Of a stretch of DNA of 64,000 bases, positions 16,857-23,482 are shown in pieces. The first letter of the stretch is position 1; each line of letters opens with the position of its first letter. Source of the DNA: Variovorax fucosicus. GTDB taxonomy: Bacteria; Pseudomonadota; Gammaproteobacteria; Burkholderiales; Burkholderiaceae_C. The position numbers and the translations under genes were made by a program. The stretch lies in assembly GCF_030316825.1 (NCBI RefSeq), contig NZ_JASZYU010000001.1:1178001-1242000 (forward strand), given 5' to 3'. Below the pieces are notes generated by a model. That model saw only the letters and a program-made list of their open reading frames with translations. It was not told the origin of the DNA and did not search any database.

Positions 16857-17828
16857 TCAGGGCTGGAAGCCCGACTTCTTCACCACCGGCGCCCACTGCG
16901 CCTTGTAGGCGGCGAGCATCGCCACCGTCTGCGCGCTGCTGCTCGACACCGGCACCATCTCGGCGGACCTGAAGCGGGCCTGCAGCGCGGGGTCGGCCAT
17001 GGCCTGCTGCACGGCCGTTGCGATGGCGCGCTGGCGTGCCGCCGGCATCGATTGGGCCGCATACACCACGTTCCAGCCCGAAGCGGACAGGTCGAGCCCG
17101 GCTTCCTTGAAGGTAGGCACATCGGGCAGCGAGGCCGCGCGGCGCACGCCTGAAACGGCCAGGATGCGCACCTTGCCGGCCTTGGCCAGGGGCTCCAGTG
17201 CATCGAGCGAGTCGAACGCAATCGGCACATGGCCGCCCATCAGGTCGTTCATCAGCGGCGCCGAACCCTTGTAGCCCACCACCGGCATGCTGAGCTTCAT
17301 CTTGTCGCCCAGCATCAACGCGAAGAAGTGCGGCAGGCTGCCGGTGGCGGGCACGCCGGCAGCGATCTTGTCCTGGTTGGTTTGCATCCAGGCGCGCAGG
17401 TGGCCGAACTCGCGCACCGGCACGGCCGGCCCGACCGCGATGCCGAAGTCGTAGCTCGTGACCTGGGACAGCGCAACGTAGTCCTTGTCCGGGTCGTAGC
17501 CGGCGTCCTTGAACACCAGCGGTGCGACCAGCATGGTGGCCGGGTTGGCCAGCAGCACCAGGTTCTGGCCGCTGGTGTCCTTGTGAACCTGTTGCGCGGC
17601 AAGCCTGCCGCCGGCGCCGACGCGGTTCTCGACGATCACCGTGACGCCGAGCTTCGGTGCGATCGCGTCGCCAAGCAGCCGTGCCGCGCGGTCGGAAGTG
17701 CCGCCTGCCGGGTACGGCACCACGATCTTGAGGGTGCCGCCCTCGAGCGCAGCGGGTTGCGCACCGGCGGTGGCGCGGGCGCCCAGCAGCGCAGCCGCTG
17801 CCAATGCCTGTCGTCTTGTGATGGCCAC
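16857..17828 (-). CDS. tripartite tricarboxylate transporter substrate-binding protein (Bug family)
   Basis: Periplasmic binding protein of the TctC/Bug family, 323 residues. GTG 17828 is chosen because GAGGAG lies nine bases upstream. The signal peptide is Tat-like (TRRQALAAAALLGARATAGA). Family landmarks are KIVVPYPAGGTSDRAARLL, VENRVGAGGRLAAQQV and VPTFKEAGLDLSASGWN. No TctA/TctB membrane genes are nearby, the normal situation for orphan Bug proteins in Burkholderiales. The ligand is unknown; adjacency to an enoyl-CoA hydratase suggests but does not show a carboxylate. Confidence 0.88.
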   Translation of the reverse strand: MAITRRQALAAAALLGARATAGAQPAALEGGTLKIVVPYPAGGTSDRAARLLGDAIAPKLGVTVIVENRVGAGGRLAAQQVHKDTSGQNLVLLANPATMLVAPLVFKDAGYDPDKDYVALSQVTSYDFGIAVGPAVPVREFGHLRAWMQTNQDKIAAGVPATGSLPHFFALMLGDKMKLSMPVVGYKGSAPLMNDLMGGHVPIAFDSLDALEPLAKAGKVRILAVSGVRRAASLPDVPTFKEAGLDLSASGWNVVYAAQSMPAARQRAIATAVQQAMADPALQARFRSAEMVPVSSSSAQTVAMLAAYKAQWAPVVKKSGFQP

Positions 17829-17891
17829 GCTGTCGTCTCCTCGTGAAAAGCGGAGAAGCACTTTAGCGCAGGGCCGCTCGACGAACGGCGA

Positions 17892-18671
17892 TCAGACCTT
17901 CGAGAAATCGGGTTTGCGCTTTTCCATGAAGGCGGTGAAAGCTTCCTTGGCTGCCGGCGAGCGCATCGCAGTGCCGAAGCTCGCGCCCTCCACGCCGATG
18001 CGCTCCAGCACCGCGGGCAGCTGCGCCAGCTTGAGCAGGCGCTTGGTTTCGACGAGCGCCGACAACGGCTTGGCCGCCAGCTTGCGCGCCTGCGTCTGCG
18101 CGATGCCGTTGCATTCGGTCGGCGGCACGACGCGGTTGACCAGGCCCACTTCGAGCGCGGCCTCTGCCATGAAGGGCTCGCCCAGCAGCAGCGCTTCGGC
18201 CGCGCGGTGGTAGCCGAACATCTGCGGCGCCAGCATGCTCGACGCGGCTTCGGGCACCAGGCCCAAGTTCACGAACGGCATCGAGAACGCCGCGTTGTCG
18301 CCCGCATAGACCAGGTCGCAATGAAACAGCAGCGTAGTGCCGATGCCGACGGCCGGACCACAGACGCTGGCGACGACCGGTTTCGGAAATGCCGCGATCA
18401 GCCGCAGGAAGCGGATCGCGGGCGACTCGGTCAGGGTCTGCTGGGCCGGCGCGCTCGCGGCGGCCATGAAGTCGCCGATGTCGTTGCCGGCGCAGAAGAC
18501 GGTCGGGTCACCCTGGATCAGCACGGTGCGCACGGCCGCATCGCCCGCGGCCTGATCGAGCGCTACCGAGAGTGCGTCGTACATGGCGCCGGTGATCGAG
18601 TTCTTGCGCTCGACACGGTTGAAGGTCAGGGTCATTACACCGGCTTCGGTGTGGACGAGGATGTCGCTCAT
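17892..18671 (-). CDS. enoyl-CoA hydratase/isomerase family protein
   Basis: Crotonase-fold enzyme, 259 residues, acting on CoA thioesters. The oxyanion-hole motif FCAGNDIGDF is near residue 60 and the second, SVCGPAVGIGTTLLFHCDLVYA, near residue 105. The residue pair usually supplying the catalytic glutamates is only partly conserved (NLGLVPEAASS keeps one Glu), so it may be an isomerase-like member (PaaG/ECI type) rather than a strict hydratase. It lies 30 bases after the DsbA-fold isomerase gene and is probably cotranscribed with it. Confidence 0.87.
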   Translation of the reverse strand: MSDILVHTEAGVMTLTFNRVERKNSITGAMYDALSVALDQAAGDAAVRTVLIQGDPTVFCAGNDIGDFMAAASAPAQQTLTESPAIRFLRLIAAFPKPVVASVCGPAVGIGTTLLFHCDLVYAGDNAAFSMPFVNLGLVPEAASSMLAPQMFGYHRAAEALLLGEPFMAEAALEVGLVNRVVPPTECNGIAQTQARKLAAKPLSALVETKRLLKLAQLPAVLERIGVEGASFGTAMRSPAAKEAFTAFMEKRKPDFSKV

Positions 18672-18701
18672 GGAGGTTTCCTTGGAGAAGAATGATGAAG
18701 T

Positions 18702-19295
18702 TCAGGCCGCGAGGGCCTCGCGCACGAAGTCGAGGCGGTCTTGCCCCCAGAACATTTCGTCGCCGACGAACATGGTCGGCGCGCCGAACACGCCGCGTTC
18801 GACCGCTTCCTGCGTGGTGGCCTTGAGCCGGTCCTTGGTGGCCTGCGCGTTGGCGAGTGCGAGCACAGCCGCCGCGTCGAAGCCGGCGGCCTGCAGCGCG
18901 GCGCCCACGGTGGCGGGGTCGTTCATGTTGCGGCCGTCGACCCACATGGCGGCGTAGATCGCCTTCACGTAGTCCATGAAGCGCTCGGGCTGCGCCATCT
19001 GCAGTCCGGCAGCACCGCGCATCAGCAGCAGCGTGTTGATCGGAAAGTGCGGATTGTGCGCAAAGGGCACGCCGTAACGTTTGGCAAAACGGGCCAGGTC
19101 CTTGTTCATGTACCGGCCCTTGAGCTTGATCTCGGCCGGCGAGCGATTGCCGGTGGCCTGGAACACGCCGCCGAGCAGCATCGGTTTCCAGACCAGCGTG
19201 GCCCCGGCGTCGGCCGCGATGTGCGGCAGCTGCGTCGCGGCCAGGTAGGCGGCGGGGCTGCCGAAATCGAAATAGAAGTCGATGGAGTGGGTCAT
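18702..19295 (-). CDS. 2-hydroxychromene-2-carboxylate isomerase / DsbA-family oxidoreductase
   Basis: Thioredoxin/DsbA-fold protein of the kappa-class GST group, 197 residues. The N-terminus SIDFYFDFGSPAAYLAATQLP contains the Ser-Pro that replaces the redox CxxC and binds glutathione in this group; FGAPTMFVGDEMFWGQDRLDFV is the conserved C-terminal end. HCCA isomerases act in naphthalene breakdown, but many relatives sit in acyl-CoA clusters with unknown substrates, as here. ATG 19295 has AAGGAG upstream; an upstream in-frame GTG at 19367 would add a repeat-derived tail and is rejected. Confidence 0.85.
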   Translation of the reverse strand: MTHSIDFYFDFGSPAAYLAATQLPHIAADAGATLVWKPMLLGGVFQATGNRSPAEIKLKGRYMNKDLARFAKRYGVPFAHNPHFPINTLLLMRGAAGLQMAQPERFMDYVKAIYAAMWVDGRNMNDPATVGAALQAAGFDAAAVLALANAQATKDRLKATTQEAVERGVFGAPTMFVGDEMFWGQDRLDFVREALAA

Positions 19296-19314
19296 GAGTG
19301 TCTCCTTGTCGGGT

Positions 19315-19359
19315 GCTTTTGTTCTGGGCGTTCTTGTTCGGGGCTCTTTTGTTCGGGGC
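19315..19359 (-). repeat. three tandem 15-bp repeats in the leader of the DsbA-fold gene
   Basis: Read on the minus strand the units are GCCCCGAACAAAAGA, GCCCCGAACAAGAAC and GCCCAGAACAAAAGC, directly adjacent, with a decayed fourth unit running into the Shine-Dalgarno. The units lie about 20 bases upstream of ATG 19295. They abut the left arm of the palindromic element at 19361. Confidence 0.8.
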
Positions 19360-19360
19360 G

Positions 19361-19456
19361 CGTGCACAGGGCACCGGGTACTCCCCTCCGCGAATGTCCC
19401 CCGCCTTCGGCTCCTCCTTTATTTCGCTGCGGGGAGCACCCGATGCCCTGTGCACG
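19361..19456 (+). repeat. palindromic repeat element, copy 1 (conserved core in unique arms)
   Basis: A 44-base core (19387-19430, beginning TCCGCGAATGTCCCCC and ending TTTATTTCGCTGC) is enclosed by 26-base arms pairing at 24 of 26 positions, the outer 13 perfectly (CGTGCACAGGGCA with TGCCCTGTGCACG). The core has its own small stem GCC-TTC-GGC. The same core occurs inverted at 19525-19570 and partly at 38500-38519, each time with different arms. Confidence 0.85.
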
Positions 19457-19505
19457 ATGGGCGCGGCTGTCGTGCTGGCCGATGAACGACCGCTCTGACG
19501 GATCA

Positions 19506-19589
19506 CGCCGATGGGGTGCCTTGCGCAGCGAAATAAAGGAGGAGGCCGAAGGCCGGGGGACATTCGCGGAGCAAGGTACCCCGTCGGCG
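19506..19589 (-). repeat. palindromic repeat element, copy 2 (inverted)
   Basis: On the minus strand a 46-base core (19525-19570) matches copy 1 except for a longer inner stem: GGCC-TTC-GGCC instead of GCC-TTC-GGC, a symmetric loss or gain of one base pair. The arms (19506-19524 and 19571-19589) pair at 17 of 19 positions and share no long sequence with the arms of copy 1. Copies 1 and 2 together can also form one large hairpin. Confidence 0.85.
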
Positions 19590-19643
19590 TGAGCGCGCCC
19601 TGAATGACCCACAACACGACGAACAAGAAACCAAGTCGTCATC

Positions 19644-20393
19644 TCAGAACTTCTCAGACCACGGCCGCAGATCGAGCTCGTGCGTCCAAGCGTCGCGCGG
19701 CTGCGTGTGCAGCATCCAGTAGCTGTCGGCAATGTGTTCCGGATTCAGGATGCCATCGCTCTCCTTCAACGCATAGCGCTCGGGAAAGTTACTGCGGATG
19801 AACTCGGTGTCGATCGCGCCGTCAACCACCACATGCGCGACGTGAATGCCCTGCGGCCCCAGCTCACGCGCCATCGACTGCGCCAATGCGCGCAACGCCA
19901 TCTTCGCGCCCGAGAAAGCGCCGAAGTTGGCCGCGCCACGCAGCGATGCCGTGGCCCCCGTGAAGATGATCGTGCCGCGATGCCCGCCCTCGGGAAGCTC
20001 ACGCGCCACCATGCGCTTGGCCACTTCACGGCCGTTCAGGAAGCCCGAGAAGCAGGCCATCTCCCACACCTTGAAGTACTTGCGCGCGGTCTCGGCCAGG
20101 ATGCTCTCGGGCACGTTGGCGCCGATGTTGAACACCATCACCTCGATCGGGCCGAGGGTCGATTCGATCTCTTCGACCAGCGCGATGACCTCTTCTTCCT
20201 TGCGCGCATCGCAGGCAAAGGCGCGCGCTGCGCCGCCGTCGGCCTCGATCTGCGCGACCAGCGGCTGCAGCTTGTCGAGGCTGCGGCGCGTGACACAGGC
20301 CACGTAGCCCTCGCGCGCAAAGCGACGCGCAATGGCACCGCCGGTGGCGTCGCCGGCACCGACGATCAGGGCGGTCTTGCGCGTCATGGTCAT
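19644..20393 (-). CDS. SDR-family protein with Phe in place of catalytic Tyr
   Basis: Rossmann-fold protein of 249 residues related to short-chain dehydrogenases. The nucleotide-binding segment reads VGAGDATGGAIARRFA and NIGAN replaces the usual NNAG. The active-site motif YxxxK is FSGAK (Phe160, Lys164), and the usual Ser about 13 residues earlier is also not evident, so normal alcohol/ketone chemistry is doubtful. A known SDR subgroup ending MARELGPQGIHVAHVV.DG shares this substitution, so it is probably real biology and not a sequencing error. ATG 20393 overlaps the thioesterase stop (ATGA), so the two are translationally coupled. Confidence 0.85.
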   Translation of the reverse strand: MTMTRKTALIVGAGDATGGAIARRFAREGYVACVTRRSLDKLQPLVAQIEADGGAARAFACDARKEEEVIALVEEIESTLGPIEVMVFNIGANVPESILAETARKYFKVWEMACFSGFLNGREVAKRMVARELPEGGHRGTIIFTGATASLRGAANFGAFSGAKMALRALAQSMARELGPQGIHVAHVVVDGAIDTEFIRSNFPERYALKESDGILNPEHIADSYWMLHTQPRDAWTHELDLRPWSEKF

Positions 20394-21238
20394 TCCTTGA
20401 AATAGACGATCTGGTTGCTCGTGGCGAGCAGCAGCCCCGCTTCGCTCCACAACTGCGCGGCCTGGTCGAAGAAGCCGTTGTGAAACTGCTGCCCGACCGC
20501 GCGGCCCAGCAGGTAGCCGGTGCCCACGGCGGCGAGTTCGGCCGGGCCAACGTGGAAGTAGGTCGTGATCGACACGGTACCGGCCGGCACATGCCGCGCC
20601 CGGCGCAGCCAGACGCGTGGATAGAACATGTCGCTCAGCGACGCCAGCGAGGTGAAGTCGAGCGGGCGCGGATCGGCATCGCGCAGCCAGATCAAGGATT
20701 CGCTGTGGTCGCCGCCGCCATCCCAGGTCGCCGGAATCTTGCCGCTGATCGGCCGCATCTCGTACTGGTTCGTCCATGCGACGCCGGTCGGGCCGATGCT
20801 GATGCGCTTGACCGCGGCCGGCGCCGGCACGGCGGGCATCGGCAGGTCGTTGGCACCCCAGGTCTCGCGACGCGCGGCCGTGACCACCGTTGCGGTGGTG
20901 GTCACATGCGGCGCACCGCCGGCGGCGGCCTGCGTGATCTCGATCGTCCAGTGCTGGGTCGACCGGTTGGTGCGCACGGCGGTGGCCTGCACATCGAACG
21001 CGCCGGCCTCGATCGCCGCTGCGTAGTTCACCGTCAGCGCGATCGGCGTGCCCAGCAGGTCGGGATGCTGCAGCACCGACTGCAGCACCACGGCCGCGGT
21101 GGTGCCGCCGAACGGGCCGATCATGTTCCAGTAATCGGCGCTGGTCATGCCGGTCGAAAGGCCGGCGCGGATGCCGCTCGGCTTCAGCGCCAGCGCCCGG
21201 TCGAAGATGTGAGGAGCGGTCATGGCGGCAGTGTGCAT
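20390..21238 (-). CDS. acyl-CoA thioesterase family protein (double-hotdog, TesB-like)
   Basis: A 282-residue protein with the two-hotdog layout of the TesB/4HBT_3 family: an N-terminal half with the GPFGGTTAAVVLQSVL helix and a C-terminal half with PLDFTSLASLSDMFYPRVWLRR and VGTGYLLGRAVGQQFHNGFFDQAAQLWSEAG. Such proteins cleave or bind acyl-CoA. A second Met (21223) is an equally plausible start. It lies 12 bases after the alpha/beta hydrolase gene and overlaps the SDR gene by four bases, so the three form one unit. Confidence 0.82.
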   Translation of the reverse strand: MHTAAMTAPHIFDRALALKPSGIRAGLSTGMTSADYWNMIGPFGGTTAAVVLQSVLQHPDLLGTPIALTVNYAAAIEAGAFDVQATAVRTNRSTQHWTIEITQAAAGGAPHVTTTATVVTAARRETWGANDLPMPAVPAPAAVKRISIGPTGVAWTNQYEMRPISGKIPATWDGGGDHSESLIWLRDADPRPLDFTSLASLSDMFYPRVWLRRARHVPAGTVSITTYFHVGPAELAAVGTGYLLGRAVGQQFHNGFFDQAAQLWSEAGLLLATSNQIVYFKE

Positions 21239-21250
21239 CGGCGCGTGGGT

Positions 21251-22144
21251 TCAGGCAGTCGTGGAGGCGACGCGCGCAGCGGCGGCGCGCTGGAAGCCGC
21301 GCAAGGACTCGAGCGCGCGCGGCCACAGCTTGTCGGCAAAGCGTTCGTGGAAGAAGCCGAAGTGGCCGATGCGCCCGGCCTGCACGTCGGCCGGTGCGAT
21401 CTGCTGCACCTCCTGCGGCGCGCCGGTGTAGAGGCCGATCAGGTTGTGCGTGCCACGCAAGGTCATGAGTTCGTCGTCGGTCATCGACAGCGCGAGCACC
21501 GGGAACTGCACGCGGCCATAGCTCTGCGCCGCCGCTTCGCCCTCGGCGCCGACGCTGTAGCGCGGATCCAGGCACCAGCGGCGCCACTGCAGGATCACGC
21601 CGCGCGGCAGGTCGCCGACCTTGCGCAGCCTGCGACCCGGGAAGTAGCCGCAGATGCGCGTCGCGATCGGCACCAGCACCCACCAGAAGTACGGCACCAT
21701 GCGCTTGAGCTTCGGCGCGTTGTCGCGCCAGTAGCCGCTGCCGGCCGCGATGCTCAGCAGCCCGTCGACCTGCTGCGGCCGCCGCAGAAAGCCCGGCAAC
21801 TGCGCGCCGAGGCTGTGGCCGAACAGGTAGAGCGGCAGCTCGGGCTCGACGGCCTTGGCCGCGTCGATCACGGCTTCGTAGTCGCGAGCCCAGTCGAACA
21901 GGTCGGCACGGTAGCCGCGCAGCGACCGGCCTTCCATCGAGGCGCCCGAGCCCCTGTAATCGAAAGTGGTGACGCGCAGGCCCCGCGTGGCGAGCCATTC
22001 GGCAAAAGGTGCGTAGAAACCTTGGCGCACGCCCATCGCGCCGCCGATAACCACGCTGGCGCGCGGTGGCATGCCATCGGCGGGTTCATAGACCCGCAGC
22101 GCGATGCGCGTGGCGGGGTCGACCTGCAGCTGTTGTTCTTGCAT
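21251..22144 (-). CDS. alpha/beta fold hydrolase
   Basis: Serine hydrolase of 297 residues. The nucleophile elbow GHSLGAQ is intact near residue 110, as is the strand-helix VTTFDYRGSGAS before it; TDDELMT supplies a plausible acid and RIGHFGFFHERF the histidine. Together with the absence of a signal peptide this points to a cytoplasmic esterase or thioesterase. It starts 19 bases after the thiolase stop, inside the acyl-CoA block, so its substrate may be an acyl ester or lactone feeding the pathway. The exact substrate is unknown. Confidence 0.86.
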   Translation of the reverse strand: MQEQQLQVDPATRIALRVYEPADGMPPRASVVIGGAMGVRQGFYAPFAEWLATRGLRVTTFDYRGSGASMEGRSLRGYRADLFDWARDYEAVIDAAKAVEPELPLYLFGHSLGAQLPGFLRRPQQVDGLLSIAAGSGYWRDNAPKLKRMVPYFWWVLVPIATRICGYFPGRRLRKVGDLPRGVILQWRRWCLDPRYSVGAEGEAAAQSYGRVQFPVLALSMTDDELMTLRGTHNLIGLYTGAPQEVQQIAPADVQAGRIGHFGFFHERFADKLWPRALESLRGFQRAAAARVASTTA

Positions 22145-22163
22145 GCCAGCAACTCGGTTGCGA

Positions 22164-23360
22164 CTACACGCGCTCGAAGATGCCTGCGGCGCCCTGCCCC
22201 ATGCCGACGCACATCGTCACCATGCCGTACTTCAGGTTCTTGCGGCGCAGCGCATGCACCACGGTGGCCGAGCGGATCGCGCCGGTTGCGCCAAGCGGGT
22301 GCCCCAGGGCGATCGCGCCGCCCATCGGGTTGACCTTGCTGGGGTCGAGCCCAAGCGTGTTGATCACCGCCAGCGACTGCGCGGCGAAGGCTTCATTCAG
22401 CTCGAACCAGTCGATGTCCTCGTGCTTCAGCCCCGCATAGCGCAGCGCGGCCGGAATCGCCTCGATCGGCCCGATGCCCATGATGTGCGGCGGCACGCCC
22501 TTGCTGGCAAAGCTCACGAAGCGCGCGAGCGGCGTCAGGCCGAACTGCCTGACCGCCTTTTCGCTCGCGAGGATCAGCGCACCGGCGCCGTCGGAGGTCT
22601 GCGAGCTGTTGCCGGCCGTCACGGTGCCGCGCGCTGCGAACACGGTGCGCAGCTTGGCGAGTCCTTCGAGGCTGGTGTCGGGACGTGCGCCTTCGTCGAG
22701 GTTCACGGTGCGCGTCTTCGCGACCGGCTCGCCGGTCGCGAGGTCCGGCGTGCGGTCGGTCACTTCGATCGGCGTGATCTCGTCGGCGAACTCGCCGGCC
22801 TGCTGCGCGGCCAGCGCCTTCTGGTGCGAGGCCAGCGCGAACGCGTCCTGCGCGTCGCGGCCCACCTTCCACTGCTGCGCGACCTTCTCGGCCGTGAGCC
22901 CCATGCCATAGGCAATGCCGACATCGCCTTCACGCTCGAAGATCGAGGGCGACAGCGAGGGCGCATTGCCCATCATCGGCACCATGCTCATGCTTTCGAC
23001 GCCGGCGGCGATCATCACGTCGGCCTCGCCAACGCGGATGCGATCCGCCGCCATCTGCACGGCCGAAAGGCCGGAGGCGCAGAAGCGGTTGACCGTGATG
23101 CCGCCGATGCTGTTGGGCAGGCCGGCCAGCACGGCGCCGATGCGCGCGATATTCAGCCCCTGCTGCGATTCCGGGATCGCGCAGCCGCAGATGATGTCTT
23201 CGATGGCCTTCGGGTCGAGCCCGGGCACCGCTGCGAGCGCCGCCTTCAGCGTGGTCGCGAGCAGGTCGTCGGGCCGGTAGTTGCGGAAATAGCCACGGTG
23301 CGACTTGCCGATCGGTGTGCGTGTGGCGGAGACGATGTAGGCGTCTTGAATCTGTTTCAT
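22164..23360 (-). CDS. fadA: acetyl-CoA C-acyltransferase (3-ketoacyl-CoA thiolase)
   Basis: Final step of beta-oxidation: cleaves 3-ketoacyl-CoA with CoA into acetyl-CoA and a shortened acyl-CoA. 398 residues. The acylated Cys is in NRFCASGLSA (Cys94); the conserved GGAIALGHPLGATG and the C-terminal CVGMGQGAAG with the proton-accepting Cys are present. ATG 23360 follows AGGAGC. It is downstream of the fused dehydrogenase/hydratase, separated by one copy of the intergenic repeat. Degradative thiolase is more likely than a biosynthetic one because of this pairing. Confidence 0.9.
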   Translation of the reverse strand: MKQIQDAYIVSATRTPIGKSHRGYFRNYRPDDLLATTLKAALAAVPGLDPKAIEDIICGCAIPESQQGLNIARIGAVLAGLPNSIGGITVNRFCASGLSAVQMAADRIRVGEADVMIAAGVESMSMVPMMGNAPSLSPSIFEREGDVGIAYGMGLTAEKVAQQWKVGRDAQDAFALASHQKALAAQQAGEFADEITPIEVTDRTPDLATGEPVAKTRTVNLDEGARPDTSLEGLAKLRTVFAARGTVTAGNSSQTSDGAGALILASEKAVRQFGLTPLARFVSFASKGVPPHIMGIGPIEAIPAALRYAGLKHEDIDWFELNEAFAAQSLAVINTLGLDPSKVNPMGGAIALGHPLGATGAIRSATVVHALRRKNLKYGMVTMCVGMGQGAAGIFERV

Positions 23361-23390
23361 GAATAGCTCCTGAAGGGCTTTCTCTGTTCG

Positions 23391-23482
23391 GGAAACACCG
23401 CGGGACCGGCTTTGCCGGGCCGCCGGTGTTGCCCCCTGCAAGGGGGTTGGCGTAGCGACACGAAGTGCGCGAAGACTGGGGG
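23391..23482 (-). repeat. intergenic repeat, copy A
   Basis: Member of a family found five times here. In the direction of transcription it runs CCCCCAGTC, CACTTCGTGTCGC, CCCCCTTGCAGGGGG, CAACACC, GCGGCCCGGCAAAGCCGGTCCCGC, GGTGTTTC (segments in order, short gaps omitted). It begins directly after the stop codon of the hydroxyacyl-CoA dehydrogenase gene and ends before the thiolase leader. Two stem-loops are evident. Confidence 0.85.

Larger units (their letters stand above)
19296..19643. other. 348-base non-coding interval filled with structured repeats
   Basis: The longest gene-free stretch in the window. It holds a 3 x 15-bp tandem repeat next to the DsbA-fold gene, then two copies of a core-plus-arms palindromic element in opposite orientation, and a short stretch up to the SDR stop codon. 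Open frames across it are repeat-derived and overlap on both strands. I see no gene in it. Confidence 0.7.

Noticed and set aside
19296..19367. N-terminal extension of the DsbA-fold protein from an upstream GTG
   Set aside because: The extension would be a translated tandem repeat, while ATG 19295 has a strong AAGGAG and matches the family N-terminus.
19315..19589. CRISPR-like array
   Set aside because: The 15-bp units are directly adjacent with no spacers, and the other repeats are inverted palindromes; no cas gene is nearby.
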